A stretch of 64,000 bases of DNA from Streptomyces coacervatus. Its GTDB lineage: Bacteria > Actinomycetota > Actinomycetes > Streptomycetales > Streptomycetaceae. Where the stretch lies: NCBI RefSeq assembly GCF_029223485.1, contig NZ_JARHTP010000005.1, positions 310,001-374,000 on the forward strand, written 5' to 3'. The position numbers and the translations under genes are program-made. Positions 26,563 to 39,345 of this stretch are shown piece after piece. Below the pieces are notes generated by a model. That model was not told the DNA's origin. It saw only the letters and a program-made list of their open reading frames with translations, and ran no database searches. How positions within the stretch are numbered: position 1 is the first letter of the stretch; each line of letters begins with the position of its first letter.

Positions 26563-28446
26563 ATGACCTCGACGACGAGGCTCACGGTCGCGCAGGCACT
26601 CGTACGCTTCCTCGCCGCCCAGTACACCGAGCGCGACGGCGTCCGGCAGCGGCTGATCGGCGCCACCTGGGGCATCTTCGGCCACGGCAACGTCGCCGGA
26701 ATCGGCCAGGCGCTCATCGAGTACGCGGATGTCATGCCGTACCACCAGGGCCGCAACGAACAGGCCATGGTGCACGCGGCAGTGGGTTATGCCCGCCAGT
26801 CCAATCGCCTCTCCACGCATGCGGTGACGACCTCCATCGGCCCGGGGGCGACCAACCTCGTCACGGGCGCCGCCCTCGCCACCGTCAACCACCTCCCGGT
26901 TCTGCTCCTCCCCGGCGACGTCTTCGCCGCGCGCCCCGCCGATCCGGTCCTCCAGCAGCTCGAAGTCCCGTACGCCGGCGATGTGTCGGTCAACGACAGC
27001 CTGCGCCCGGTGTCGAAGTACTTCGACCGCATCACCCGCCCGGAAGCCCTCATCCCTTCGGCCCTGAACGCCATGCGCGTGCTGACCGACCCCGTCGAGA
27101 CCGGCGCCGTGACCCTGGCCCTTCCGCAGGACGTCCAGGCGGAGGCCTACGACTGGCCGGACGACTTCTTCGCCGAACGCACCTGGGTCGTACGGCGTCC
27201 GGGCGCCGACCCGACCGAACTCGCCGAAGCCGTAAGGGTGATCAGGGACGCGCGCAGGCCGCTGGTCGTCGCGGGCGGCGGGGTCCACCACAGCCGCGCC
27301 GAGGAGGCCCTCGCGGAGTTCGCGGAGACCACCGGCATACCGGTCGCCTCCACCCAGGCCGGCAAGGGGTCCTTGCGGTACGACCACGCCCAGGACGTCG
27401 GCGGCATCGGGCACACCGGCACGGCGACGGCCGACGAACTCGCCCGCACCGCCGACCTGGTGATCGGCGTCGGCACGCGGTACACCGACTTCACCACGGC
27501 CTCCGGCACCCTCTTCGCCGGCGAGGGCGTGCGCTTCCTCAACCTCAACATCGCGCCCTTCGACGGCCACAAGCTCGCCGGTCTGCCGCTGATCGCGGAC
27601 GCCCGCAGCGGCCTCCAGGAGCTGACCGAGGCCCTCGACATGCACGCGTACCGGGTCACGGCCTCGTACGTCACCGAGTACACCGAGGACAAGGAGCGCT
27701 GGGAGCAGCGCGTCGACGCCTGCTACGAGGCCGACGAGCCGGACGTACGGCCGACACAACCGCAGGTCCTCGGCGCCCTCGACGCGATCGTGGACGAGTC
27801 GGACGTGATCATCAACGCGGCCGGATCCCTCCCCGGCGACCTGCACAAACTGTGGCGGGCGCGCTCGCGGGACCAGTACCACCTGGAGTACGGCTACTCC
27901 TGCATGGGCTACGAGATCCCGGCCGCGATCGGCGTGAAGCTGGCCGCCCCCGAGCGGCCGGTCTGGGCGCTGGTCGGCGACGGCACGTACCTGATGATGC
28001 CGACCGAGATCGTGACCGCCGTGCAGGAGGGCATCGCGATCAAGGTGCTGCTGGTGCAGAACCACGGGTATGCGTCCATCGGCGGCCTGTCCGAGTCGGT
28101 GGGCGGCGAGCGGTTCGGCACGGCCTATCGCTACCAGTCGGACGACGGTACGTACACGGGCGCGCCGCTGCCCGTGGATCTCGCCGCCAACGCCGCCAGC
28201 CTGGGCATGCGCGTGCTGCGCGCGAAGACCGTGGCGGACCTGCGGGCGGCACTCGCCGAGGCCCGCGCCGCCGACACACCCACATGTGTCTACGTCGAGA
28301 CCGAAACGGCCGACACTGTGTCGGGCCCGCCGCCCGCGCAGGCCTGGTGGGATGTACCTGTGGCCGAGACCGCGACCCGACCGTCCGCGGTGAAGGCACG
28401 TGAGCTGTACGAACGGCACGTCTCGACCCGACGCCGCCATCTGTGA
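26563..28446 (+). CDS. iolD: 3D-(3,5/4)-trihydroxycyclohexane-1,2-dione acylhydrolase IolD
   Basis: 627 residues of the thiamine-diphosphate enzyme family. The N-terminal PYR domain has HGNVAGIGQAL and the catalytic Glu region (NEQAMVHAAVGYARQ). The C-terminal ThDP domain has GDGTYLMMPTEI and QNHGYASIGGLSESVG. It hydrolyses the ring of the trihydroxycyclohexane-dione in inositol catabolism. ATG 26563 is chosen because AAGGAGG ends 7 bases upstream; ATG 26557 is too close to it. It lies after the iolB remnant and just before iolA. Confidence 0.93.
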   Translation: MTSTTRLTVAQALVRFLAAQYTERDGVRQRLIGATWGIFGHGNVAGIGQALIEYADVMPYHQGRNEQAMVHAAVGYARQSNRLSTHAVTTSIGPGATNLVTGAALATVNHLPVLLLPGDVFAARPADPVLQQLEVPYAGDVSVNDSLRPVSKYFDRITRPEALIPSALNAMRVLTDPVETGAVTLALPQDVQAEAYDWPDDFFAERTWVVRRPGADPTELAEAVRVIRDARRPLVVAGGGVHHSRAEEALAEFAETTGIPVASTQAGKGSLRYDHAQDVGGIGHTGTATADELARTADLVIGVGTRYTDFTTASGTLFAGEGVRFLNLNIAPFDGHKLAGLPLIADARSGLQELTEALDMHAYRVTASYVTEYTEDKERWEQRVDACYEADEPDVRPTQPQVLGALDAIVDESDVIINAAGSLPGDLHKLWRARSRDQYHLEYGYSCMGYEIPAAIGVKLAAPERPVWALVGDGTYLMMPTEIVTAVQEGIAIKVLLVQNHGYASIGGLSESVGGERFGTAYRYQSDDGTYTGAPLPVDLAANAASLGMRVLRAKTVADLRAALAEARAADTPTCVYVETETADTVSGPPPAQAWWDVPVAETATRPSAVKARELYERHVSTRRRHL

Positions 28447-28460
28447 AGGAGCAACTGGGC

Positions 28461-29963
28461 ATGACGAAGATCGTCAACCACTGGATCGGCGGCAAGACCG
28501 TCGAAGGCGCGTCGGGCACGTACGGGCCGGTCACCGACCCTGCGACCGGCGCGGTCACCACCAAGGTCGCGTTCGCGTCGGTCGACGAGGTGGACGCCGC
28601 GGTCGCCGCCGCGAAGGACGCCTTCGCGACCTGGGGCACCTCCTCGCTCGCGAAGCGGACGACCATCCTGTTCAGGTTCCGGGCGCTGCTGGAGGCGAAC
28701 CGGGACGCGATCGCCGAGCTGATCACCGCCGAGCACGGCAAGGTGCACAGCGACGCGCTGGGCGAGGTCGCGCGCGGCCTGGAGATCGTGGACCTGGCGT
28801 GCGGGATCACCGTGCAGCTGAAGGGTGAGCTGTCGACCGAGGTGGCCAGCCGCGTGGACGTCTCGTCCATCCGTCAGCCGCTCGGTGTCGTCGCCGGCAT
28901 CACCCCGTTCAACTTCCCGGCGATGGTCCCGATGTGGATGTTCCCGATCGCCATCGCGACCGGCAACACCTTCGTGCTGAAGCCGTCGGAGAAGGACCCG
29001 TCGGCGTCCATCAAGATCGCCGAGCTGCTCGCCGAGGCGGGTCTGCCGGACGGCGTCTTCAACGTCGTACACGGCGACAAGGTGGCCGTCGACCGTCTGC
29101 TGGAGCACCCCGACGTCAAGGCGGTGTCGTTCGTCGGCTCGACCCCGATCGCCCGCTACATCCACACCACCGCCGCCGCCAACCACAAGCGCGTGCAGGC
29201 GCTGGGCGGCGCCAAGAACCACATGCTGGTCCTGCCGGACGCGGACCTGGACGCGGCGGCGGATGCCGCGGTGTCCGCGGCCTACGGCTCGGCGGGCGAG
29301 CGCTGCATGGCCATCTCTGCGGTCGTCGCGGTCGGCGCGATCGGCGACGAACTGGTGGAGAAGATCCGCGAGCGCGCCGAGAAGATCAAGATCGGCCCCG
29401 GCAACGACCCGACGAGCGAGATGGGTCCGCTGATCACCAAGGTCCACCGCGACAAGGTGGCGTCGTATGTCGAGGGCGCGGCGGCCGAGGGCGCCGAGGT
29501 CGTGCTCGACGGCACCGGCTACACCGTCGAGGGCTTCGAGGACGGTCACTGGATCGGCATCTCGCTCCTCGACAAGGTCCCGACCGGCGCGAAGGCGTAC
29601 CAGGACGAGATCTTCGGCCCCGTCCTCTGTGTCCTCCGTGTGGACACGTACGAAGAGGGCGTGGCCCTCATCAACAGCTCGCCGTTCGGCAACGGCACCG
29701 CGATCTTCACCCGCGACGGCGGCGCCGCCCGCCGCTTCCAGCTGGAGATCGAGGCCGGCATGGTCGGCGTGAACGTGCCGATCCCGGTCCCCGTCGGCTA
29801 CCACAGCTTCGGCGGCTGGAAGGACTCGCTCTTCGGCGACCACCACATCTACGGCAACGACGGCACGCACTTCTACACCCGCGGCAAGGTCGTCACCACC
29901 CGCTGGCCCGACCCGGCGGACGCCCCCTCCGGCGTCGACCTGGGCTTCCCGCGCAACCACTGA
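28461..29963 (+). CDS. iolA: Methylmalonate-semialdehyde dehydrogenase IolA (MmsA)
   Basis: 500 residues of the aldehyde dehydrogenase superfamily. ITPFNFPAMVPMWMFPIA is the family segment; catalytic Cys is in GSAGERCMAIS (about 282), and the region ALGGAKNHMLVLPDADLD is typical of MMSDH, which lacks the usual general-base Glu there and makes acetyl-CoA or propionyl-CoA. It completes inositol degradation from malonate semialdehyde. ATG 28461 has AAGGAG upstream, 14 bases after iolD. A strong terminator follows. Confidence 0.93.
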   Translation: MTKIVNHWIGGKTVEGASGTYGPVTDPATGAVTTKVAFASVDEVDAAVAAAKDAFATWGTSSLAKRTTILFRFRALLEANRDAIAELITAEHGKVHSDALGEVARGLEIVDLACGITVQLKGELSTEVASRVDVSSIRQPLGVVAGITPFNFPAMVPMWMFPIAIATGNTFVLKPSEKDPSASIKIAELLAEAGLPDGVFNVVHGDKVAVDRLLEHPDVKAVSFVGSTPIARYIHTTAAANHKRVQALGGAKNHMLVLPDADLDAAADAAVSAAYGSAGERCMAISAVVAVGAIGDELVEKIRERAEKIKIGPGNDPTSEMGPLITKVHRDKVASYVEGAAAEGAEVVLDGTGYTVEGFEDGHWIGISLLDKVPTGAKAYQDEIFGPVLCVLRVDTYEEGVALINSSPFGNGTAIFTRDGGAARRFQLEIEAGMVGVNVPIPVPVGYHSFGGWKDSLFGDHHIYGNDGTHFYTRGKVVTTRWPDPADAPSGVDLGFPRNH

Positions 29964-29974
29964 CGCAGGAGTCA

Positions 29975-30009
29975 GGGGCCGTCCGCATCGCGGACGGCCC
30001 CATTTTTTT
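29975..30009 (+). terminator. Strong intrinsic terminator ending the iol operon
   Basis: 12-bp perfect stem GGGGCCGTCCGC / GCGGACGGCCCC with a 3-base loop, followed by A and a run of seven T. It lies 12 bases after iolA. Confidence 0.93.
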
Positions 30010-30189
30010 GCGCCTCGGGACTACGGTTCCCGTACGAGCGAAAGGCGGCGAATTCCCGCACGGTGTGCCGTATCCGTGACCGAAGACCCTTTTGATCTAC
30101 GGATTCCGTAGGTAAACAGCTATTGACGCGCCGGTTTTCGTTGGGATTCCATCAGCGCAATCTGCTGCCCCTGGCGATCGGAACCGCGC

Positions 30190-31584
30190 ATGACCGACAC
30201 GCTCCGCCCTGTCGACACCGTCGTCGACACCCCCGACAGCCCGCAGAAGCTCAAGCGCTCGATCGGCGTGGTGGGCGGAACACTGCTGACCCTCTCGTGC
30301 GTGACCCCGGCCTCCACGCTCTTCGTGGTCGTCCCGGACCTGTTCGGCTCGCTCGGCACGGCCACCGCCCTGACGATCGCCATCGGCTCCCTCCTCTGTA
30401 TCGCCGTGGCGTTCTGCTACTCGGAACTGGGCACCCTCATCCCCAGTGCGGGCGGCGAGTACGCGATGGTCTCGACGCTGGCCGGACGGCTCGCGGGCTG
30501 GCTGGTCTTCGTCCTCTCGCTCCTGGTCGTCATGATCGTCCCGCCGGTGATTGCGATGGGCACGGCGGACTACCTGGCACCGGTCGTGCACCTCGACCCG
30601 TCGATCGCGGGCGCCGGAGTGATGCTGCTCGCCACCCTCGCCGGCCTGCTGGACCTGCGCGCCAACGCCTGGATCACCGGCATCTTCCTGGTCCTGGAGG
30701 TCATCGCGGCGGCCGTAGTGGCGGTCCTGGGCTTCGCACACAGCGAGCGGGGCGTCGGGAGCCTGGTCTCCATGCAGGTGGCGGGCTCCGGCGGCCACAC
30801 GGACACGGTGACGGCCATGCTGGTGGTGTCGGGACTGGCGATCGCCCTGTTCGTCACCCAGGGCTTCTCGACCGCCGTCTACCTCTCCGAGGAACTGGAG
30901 CACCCGCGCCGCAATGTCGCCCGCACGGTCCTGGCCACCCTCGCCATCTCCACGTTCATCATCCTGATCCCGGTCGTCGCGATCACCATGGGCGCCTCGG
31001 ACCTCTCCACTCTCACCGGCGGCGACATCAGCTCCATGGTCACCGCCTGGTCCAACTCCGCCGTCGGCACCTTCGTCAGCCTCTGCGTGGCCCTCGCGAT
31101 CATCAATGCGGGCATTGTCATGGTCATCCAGAACTCCCGGGTCCTGTTCGCCTCGGCCCGCGACAAGGCCTGGCCGGAGCCCGTCAACAACGTCTTCGCC
31201 AAGCTCGGCCGCTTCGGCTCCCCGTGGGTCGCCACCCTCGCCGTCGGCGTCCCCGGCGCCCTGCTCTGCTTCGTCAACCTCGACACCCTGTACGGCGTAA
31301 CCGGCGTCTCGGTAACGGGCATGTACCTCCTGGTCGCAGTGGCCGCCCTCCTCTCCCGCCGAGGCACCCACAAGCACACCCCCGCCTGGCGGATGCCCCT
31401 GTGGCCCGCAATGCCGATCCTGCTGATCGCGGTCCTGGCATACATCCTCAGCCAGCAGGAGATCAGCTACCTGCTGTGGACGGGCGGCATCACCGCCGCA
31501 GCCACCCTCTACTGGGCCTTCTACCTCCGCCCCCGCAGGGACACACGGTGGCTCGTGTCGATCCCAGAGGACGCGCAGGCCTGA
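30190..31584 (+). CDS. APC-family amino acid/amine permease
   Basis: 464 residues with about 12 membrane helices and the APC-family start IGVVGGTLLTLSCVTPASTLFVVVPD followed by PSAGGEYAMVS. The polar N-terminus is cytoplasmic. It imports an amino acid or amine with a proton; the substrate is not readable. It follows the iol terminator by about 180 bases in the same direction and probably has its own promoter, so an inositol link is unproven. Confidence 0.88.
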   Translation: MTDTLRPVDTVVDTPDSPQKLKRSIGVVGGTLLTLSCVTPASTLFVVVPDLFGSLGTATALTIAIGSLLCIAVAFCYSELGTLIPSAGGEYAMVSTLAGRLAGWLVFVLSLLVVMIVPPVIAMGTADYLAPVVHLDPSIAGAGVMLLATLAGLLDLRANAWITGIFLVLEVIAAAVVAVLGFAHSERGVGSLVSMQVAGSGGHTDTVTAMLVVSGLAIALFVTQGFSTAVYLSEELEHPRRNVARTVLATLAISTFIILIPVVAITMGASDLSTLTGGDISSMVTAWSNSAVGTFVSLCVALAIINAGIVMVIQNSRVLFASARDKAWPEPVNNVFAKLGRFGSPWVATLAVGVPGALLCFVNLDTLYGVTGVSVTGMYLLVAVAALLSRRGTHKHTPAWRMPLWPAMPILLIAVLAYILSQQEISYLLWTGGITAAATLYWAFYLRPRRDTRWLVSIPEDAQA

Positions 31585-31585
31585 T

Positions 31586-31600
31586 CGCCCCGCAGGGGCG
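31586..31600 (+). terminator. Short terminator-like stem after the APC permease
   Basis: CGCCCC-GCA-GGGGCG followed by TCTT, 1 base after the permease stop. The interspersed repeat begins directly after it. Confidence 0.4.
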
Positions 31601-31603
31601 TCT

Positions 31604-31648
31604 TAGGGGCGCGGGGAACTGCGCGACAAGCCACGACGAACCCGCACC
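31604..31648 (+). repeat. Interspersed repeat copy 3 (intergenic)
   Basis: TAGGGGCGCGGGGAACTGCG followed by CGACAAGCCACGACGAACCCGCA. The only wholly intergenic copy, between the permease and the hydrolase-ABC gene. Confidence 0.85.
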
Positions 31649-31788
31649 CGGCAGACCACAGAAGCGACCGAGCTCGTAGCCGTACAGCAACCGCGGTACA
31701 TGCCGATCGCCCGATACTCCCGCGGGAGGGCACCCCCCTCACCCCCGAGACTGCTCCAACTGTCAGAGACGCCCCGTACCGTTGAGGC

Positions 31789-34592
<2,804 letters not shown>

Positions 34593-34596
<4 letters not shown>

Positions 34597-35465
34597 GCAC
34601 CCTGGCCGAGCACACCGACCCCCTTCACGCCGCCTCCGGCTACCGGGCCGGCCGCACGCTGCCCGTACGGGTGGAGCTGATCCGGCAGCTGAAGCGGCGC
34701 CGGACGCTGATCATGGCGGGGATCCTCGCCGCGCTGCCGTTCGTGCTGCTGATCGCGTTCGCGATCGGCGGCAACCCGAGCGGCCGCAACAACCAGGTGA
34801 CGCTGATGGACACGGCCACCTCGTCGGGAGCCAACTTCGCCGCCGTCAATCTCTTCGTCTCGGCGGGCTTCCTGCTCGTCATCCCGGTGGCCCTGTTCTG
34901 CGGGGACACGGTGGCGTCCGAGGCGAGCTGGTCCTCCCTGCGCTATCTGCTGGCTGCCCCCGTCCCCCGCGCCCGCCTCCTGTGGTCCAAGCTCGCCGTC
35001 GGACTCGGCCTCAGCCTGGCCGCGATGATCCTGCTCCCGGTGGTGGCACTGGCCGTGGGCACGGCCGCGTACGGCTGGGGCCCGCTGCAGATCCCCACCG
35101 GCGGCTCGCTGGACTCGGGCACGGCGGCCCAGCGCCTGCTGGTGGTCGTGGCGTACATCTTCGTGTCCCAACTGGTCACCGCCGGCCTGGCGTTCTGGCT
35201 GTCAACGAAGACGGACGCGCCTCTCGGGGCGGTCGGCGGCGCGGTCGGCCTGACCATCGTCGGCAATGTCCTGGATGCCGTGACGGCCCTCGGCCACTGG
35301 CGCGACTTCCTGCCCGCGCACTGGCAGTTCGCGTGGGCGGACGCCGTCCAGCCGCACCCCGAGTGGTCCGGCATGATCCAGGGCACGGCGATTTCCATAA
35401 CGTACGCAGTCGTGCTGTTCGCCCTGGCCTTCCGCGGTTTCGCCCGCAAGGACGTGGTGTCCTAG
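34593..35465 (+). CDS. ABC-2-type permease partner of the hydrolase-ABC protein
   Basis: 290 residues with about six membrane helices and the ABC-2 pattern GDTVASEASWSSLRYLLAAPVPRARLLWSKL. It forms the membrane channel for the ATPase domain of the preceding gene; the ATG overlaps that gene's stop (ATGA) with CGGAGG upstream, so the two are coupled. Direction of transport is normally export in this family. Substrate unknown. Confidence 0.88.
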
Positions 35466-35612
35466 GTCAACGGAGGATCTCCCACCGGTCTCGACCGGCC
35501 ATGATCGTGGCCGTCTTGAGATCCATCCGCAACACCCCGTGCCGCACATTCCGGCCCGCTGCGCCGTCACAGTCACAGACGTCGGCGTCAACGCACCGAG
35601 GGGGCACGGAAG

Positions 35613-37190
35613 ATGGAGCGGTACCGAACACCACGACCGGGCACACCACACCATCGCACCCGACGGCTGCGCGCAGCCCTCCTCGCCCTCACGGCGACGA
35701 GCGGCCTACTGCTCACGGCCTGCAGTGCCGGCGGGTCCGAAAGCAGCAACAAGGCCTCGGACGGCAAGGCCAGGACCGGCTTCCCGGCCCCCGCACCGGC
35801 CCCGCAGAACAGCCAGGCCACCGGCGAACGGCAGGACGGCGAGAACTCCTACGCAAGCCCGTCCCCGTCCCCCGACTACCTCTCCACCTTCGCCCTCGAC
35901 GTCGACACCGCCTCCTACGGCTACGCCCGCCGCACCCTCGCCGCAGGCGGACGCCCCGACCCCGCCACCATCCGCCCCGAGGAGTTCGTCAACAGCTTCC
36001 GCCAGGACTACGAACGCCCCGACGGCAACGGCTTCACGGTCACCGTCGACGGCGCCCGTACCGACGAGAAGAACTGGTCCCTGGTCCGCGTGGGCCTTGC
36101 CACCCGCCCGGCCGCCGAGACCGGCGAACGCCCCCCTGCAGCCCTCACCTTCGTCATCGACATCTCCGGCTCCATGTCCGAGCCCGGCCGTCTCGACCTC
36201 GCCCAGAAGTCCCTCGACACGATGACGGACCGCCTGCGCGACGACGACTCGGTCGCCATCGTCACCTTCAGCGACAAGGCCGAGCAGGTCCTGCCGATGA
36301 CCCGCCTCGGCGGCCACCGGGGCGAGATCCACGACGCCATCGACAGCCTGGAGCCCACCTACTCCACCAACCTCGGCGCGGGCGTCGAGACCGGCTACGC
36401 CACCGCCGTCGAGGGCCGCCGCGAGGGCGCCACCAACCGCGTCGTCCTCGTCTCCGACGGCCTCGCCAACAATGGCGACACCGACCCGGACTCCATCCTC
36501 GACCGCATCTCCATGGCCCGCCGCGAGTACGGCATCACCCTCTTCGGCGTCGGAGTCGGCAGCGACTACGGCGACGCCCTCATGGAACGCCTCGCCGACA
36601 AGGGCGACGGCCACACCGTGTATGTGTCGGGGGAGGACGAGGCCCGCAAGGTCTTCTGCACCCAACTCCCGCAGAACATCGACCTGACCGCCCGCGACGC
36701 CAAGGCCCAGGTCGCCTTCGACCCCGGCACGGTCGCCGAGTTCCGCCTCGTCGGTTACGACGACCGCCGGGTCGCCGACGACGACTTCCGCAACGACCGC
36801 GTCGACGGCGGCGAGGTCGGCCCCGGCCACACGGTCACCGCCCTCTACGCCGTCCGCACCAGGCCCGGCGCCGACGGCCACCTCGCCACGGCCACCGTCC
36901 GCTGGCTCGACCCCGACACCCGCGACCCCCACGAGAAGTCCGGCGAACTGGAGACCGACGCCCTCCACTACTCCCTCCGGGACGCGAGCCCCCGCTTCCA
37001 GGTCACCGCCGTCGCCGCCTACTTCGCCGACGCCCTCCGCCAGGGCGACGACCGCTGGAACTTCCTCCCCGGCGACCCGGGCCTCGGCGAACTCCAGGAC
37101 CGCGCCGAGCAGTTGGCGAAAAAGACCGAGGACAAGGACGTCCAGCAGCTGGCCGACGCGATAGAACAGGCCCACCGCGATCAGGACTAG
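35613..37190 (+). CDS. VWA-domain lipoprotein (YfbK-like)
   Basis: 525 residues. A lipobox (LLTAC, Cys37) follows a twin-basic signal peptide, so the protein is a surface lipoprotein. After a low-complexity Ala/Pro/Ser linker comes a YfbK-like N-terminal region (YLSTFALDVDTASYGYARR) and a von Willebrand A domain with a complete MIDAS (DISGSMS, about 186-192). A C-terminal DUF3520-like part follows. The function of this family is not established; metal-dependent protein binding is inferred. Three 13-base tandem units begin at the stop. Confidence 0.88.
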   Translation: MERYRTPRPGTPHHRTRRLRAALLALTATSGLLLTACSAGGSESSNKASDGKARTGFPAPAPAPQNSQATGERQDGENSYASPSPSPDYLSTFALDVDTASYGYARRTLAAGGRPDPATIRPEEFVNSFRQDYERPDGNGFTVTVDGARTDEKNWSLVRVGLATRPAAETGERPPAALTFVIDISGSMSEPGRLDLAQKSLDTMTDRLRDDDSVAIVTFSDKAEQVLPMTRLGGHRGEIHDAIDSLEPTYSTNLGAGVETGYATAVEGRREGATNRVVLVSDGLANNGDTDPDSILDRISMARREYGITLFGVGVGSDYGDALMERLADKGDGHTVYVSGEDEARKVFCTQLPQNIDLTARDAKAQVAFDPGTVAEFRLVGYDDRRVADDDFRNDRVDGGEVGPGHTVTALYAVRTRPGADGHLATATVRWLDPDTRDPHEKSGELETDALHYSLRDASPRFQVTAVAAYFADALRQGDDRWNFLPGDPGLGELQDRAEQLAKKTEDKDVQQLADAIEQAHRDQD

Positions 37191-37221
37191 AACACAGGAC
37201 TAGAACACGGGACTAGAACAT
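37183..37221 (+). repeat. 13-bp tandem triplicate with stops in all three frames
   Basis: Units AGGACTAGAACAC, AGGACTAGAACAC, GGGACTAGAACAT. Each holds TAG (37188, 37201, 37214), and the 13-base period puts them in the three different frames; the first TAG is the stop of the VWA lipoprotein gene. Confidence 0.9.
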
Positions 37222-37253
37222 CAGTCCCGACATCGCCGACCCATTGACCTTTC

Positions 37254-37269
37254 CTTACTTGTGAGTAAG
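37254..37269. promoter_or_regulatory. Palindromic operator upstream of the acyl-CoA synthetase
   Basis: CTTACT-TGTG-AGTAAG, perfect 6-bp arms, 34 bases before the start of the acyl-CoA synthetase gene. TTACT/AGTAA palindromes are common targets of TetR-type fatty-acid regulators; which one acts here is unknown. Confidence 0.55.
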
Positions 37270-37303
37270 TTGACCTCCCAGTCCGAGCCGACCGGGAGCC
37301 GTC

Positions 37304-39226
37304 ATGGGCGTACGCAAGGACCTCAAAAGGGCAAAACAGCGCACCGACCTTGCCTCCCGCACCAGGGTCGAGGTCACCAAGGACGAGGACGGCGTCGTAC
37401 GCGAGGCCCGCACGCCGTCCCTCGCCCCGCGCGCCGCGACCGGCAGCACCGCCGACCTCCCCTACACCAACGCGGCCGAGGCCCCCGACGCCGTGGTGCT
37501 GCGCCGCAAGCACGACAACGGCAGCTGGCAGCCCGTGACCGCGGCGGCCTTCGCCCGCGAAGTCACCGCCGTGGCCAAGGGGTTGATCGCGGCAGGTCTC
37601 GAACCGGGCGGCCGGGTCGCCGTGATGTCCCGCACCCGCTACGAGTGGACGGTCCTCGACTTCGCGATCTGGGCGGCCGGCGGCCAGACCGTCCCGATCT
37701 ACGCCACGTCCTCCACCGACCAGGTCGAGTGGATCGTCCGCGACTCCGACGCCCGCTTCGTCGTCACCGAAACCGTCGAGAACGCCGCCACGGTGACGAC
37801 GGGCACGGCCCGCCACGAACGGCAGCCGCGGGTATGGCAGTTGGACGATGGGGCGCTCACGGACCTCACCACCCTCGGCCGCGACATCCCGGACGAGGAG
37901 GTCACCAAGCGCCGCACCGCCCTCACCCCCGGCACGATCGCGACCATCTGCTACACCTCCGGCACCACCGGAAAACCGAAGGGCTGCGTCCTCACCCACG
38001 CCAACCTGCACGCCGAGGCCGCCAACACGGTCGAGCTGCTCCACCCCATCTTCAAGGAGGTCACCCGCCAGACCGCCTCCACCCTGCTCTTCCTCCCCCT
38101 CGCCCATATCCTCGGCCGCACCCTCCAGATCGCCTGTCTGATGGCCCGCATCGAGATCGGCCACTGCCCCGGCATCAAGCCCGACGAACTCCGGCCCGCC
38201 CTCAAGGAGTTCCGCCCGACCTTCCTCGTCGGAGTCCCGTACCTCTTCGAGAAGATCCACGACACCGGCCGCGCGACCGCCGAGAAGATCGGCCGCGGGG
38301 CTTCGTTCGACCGCGCGGACCGCATCGGGGTGCGCTTCGGGGAGGCGTACCTCGACAAGTTCCTCGACCGGGGCAAGGGCCCGACCCCCGCTCTCTACGC
38401 CGCCTGGGCCCTGTACGACCTGCTGGTCTACCGCCGTATCCGCAAGGAACTCGGCGGCCGGATGCGCTACGCCATCAGCGGCGGCTCCCCGCTGGACCGC
38501 AACCTCAACCTGTTCTTCTACGCGGCCGGAATCATCGTCTACGAGGGCTACGGCCTGACGGAGACGAGCGCGGCCGCCACCATCGTCCCGCCCCTCGGGC
38601 CCCGCCCCGGCACCGTCGGCCCACCGGTCCCCGGCGCCACCGTCCGTATCGCCGACGACGGCGAGGTCCTCATCAAGGGCGGGATCGTCTTCGGCGCGTA
38701 CTGGAACAACCCGGCCGCCACCGACGCCGTACTGAAGGACGAGTGGTTCGCCACCGGCGACCTCGGCTCCCTCGACGAGGACGGCTATCTCACCATCACC
38801 GGCCGCAAGAAGGACATCCTCGTCACCTCCGGCGGCAAGAACGTCTCCCCGGCCGTCCTGGAGGACCGCCTCCGCAGCCGCCCGCCGATCGGCCAGTGCA
38901 TCGTCGTGGGCGACAACCGCCCCTTCGTCGCCGCCCTGATCACCCTCGACCCCGAGTCCGTCGCCCACTGGCTGGCGGTCCGCAGGCTGCCGGCCGACAC
39001 GCCGATGTCCGAGGTCGTGCGGGATCCGCGGATGCGCGCCGACGTTCAGAGGGCCGTGGACTACGCCAACGAGGCCGTCTCCCGGGCGGAGTCGATCCGT
39101 TCCTTCGCCCTGGCCGAGGGCGAGTTCACGGAGGACAACGGTTTGCTCACCCCGTCGTTGAAGATCAGGCGGCACGCCGTGACGGCGGCGTACGCGGAGC
39201 AGATCGAGGCGCTGTACGGCGGCTGA
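37304..39226 (+). CDS. fadD: Long-chain acyl-CoA synthetase (AMP-forming)
   Basis: 640 residues of the ANL adenylating family. Core motifs are YTSGTTGKPKGCVLTH (about 216-231), YEGYGLTETSA, and the ATP-binding TGDLGSLDEDGYL with ITGRKKDI. Length and the long N-terminal part fit long-chain fatty-acid-CoA ligases (FadD15-like). It activates fatty acids for degradation or lipid synthesis. ATG 37304 follows GGGAG. A palindromic site upstream suggests a dedicated regulator. Confidence 0.92.
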   Translation: MGVRKDLKRAKQRTDLASRTRVEVTKDEDGVVREARTPSLAPRAATGSTADLPYTNAAEAPDAVVLRRKHDNGSWQPVTAAAFAREVTAVAKGLIAAGLEPGGRVAVMSRTRYEWTVLDFAIWAAGGQTVPIYATSSTDQVEWIVRDSDARFVVTETVENAATVTTGTARHERQPRVWQLDDGALTDLTTLGRDIPDEEVTKRRTALTPGTIATICYTSGTTGKPKGCVLTHANLHAEAANTVELLHPIFKEVTRQTASTLLFLPLAHILGRTLQIACLMARIEIGHCPGIKPDELRPALKEFRPTFLVGVPYLFEKIHDTGRATAEKIGRGASFDRADRIGVRFGEAYLDKFLDRGKGPTPALYAAWALYDLLVYRRIRKELGGRMRYAISGGSPLDRNLNLFFYAAGIIVYEGYGLTETSAAATIVPPLGPRPGTVGPPVPGATVRIADDGEVLIKGGIVFGAYWNNPAATDAVLKDEWFATGDLGSLDEDGYLTITGRKKDILVTSGGKNVSPAVLEDRLRSRPPIGQCIVVGDNRPFVAALITLDPESVAHWLAVRRLPADTPMSEVVRDPRMRADVQRAVDYANEAVSRAESIRSFALAEGEFTEDNGLLTPSLKIRRHAVTAAYAEQIEALYGG

Positions 39227-39345
39227 CGGCCTGCCAGGTCACTCTTGCGGGTGATCCATGGCCGGTCGTCTGACTCAAGTGGTGCAATTAAGTTACATAT
39301 GACTATGTGTCACTAATGTGCGGAATTGCGGCAAAAGGAGGATGA

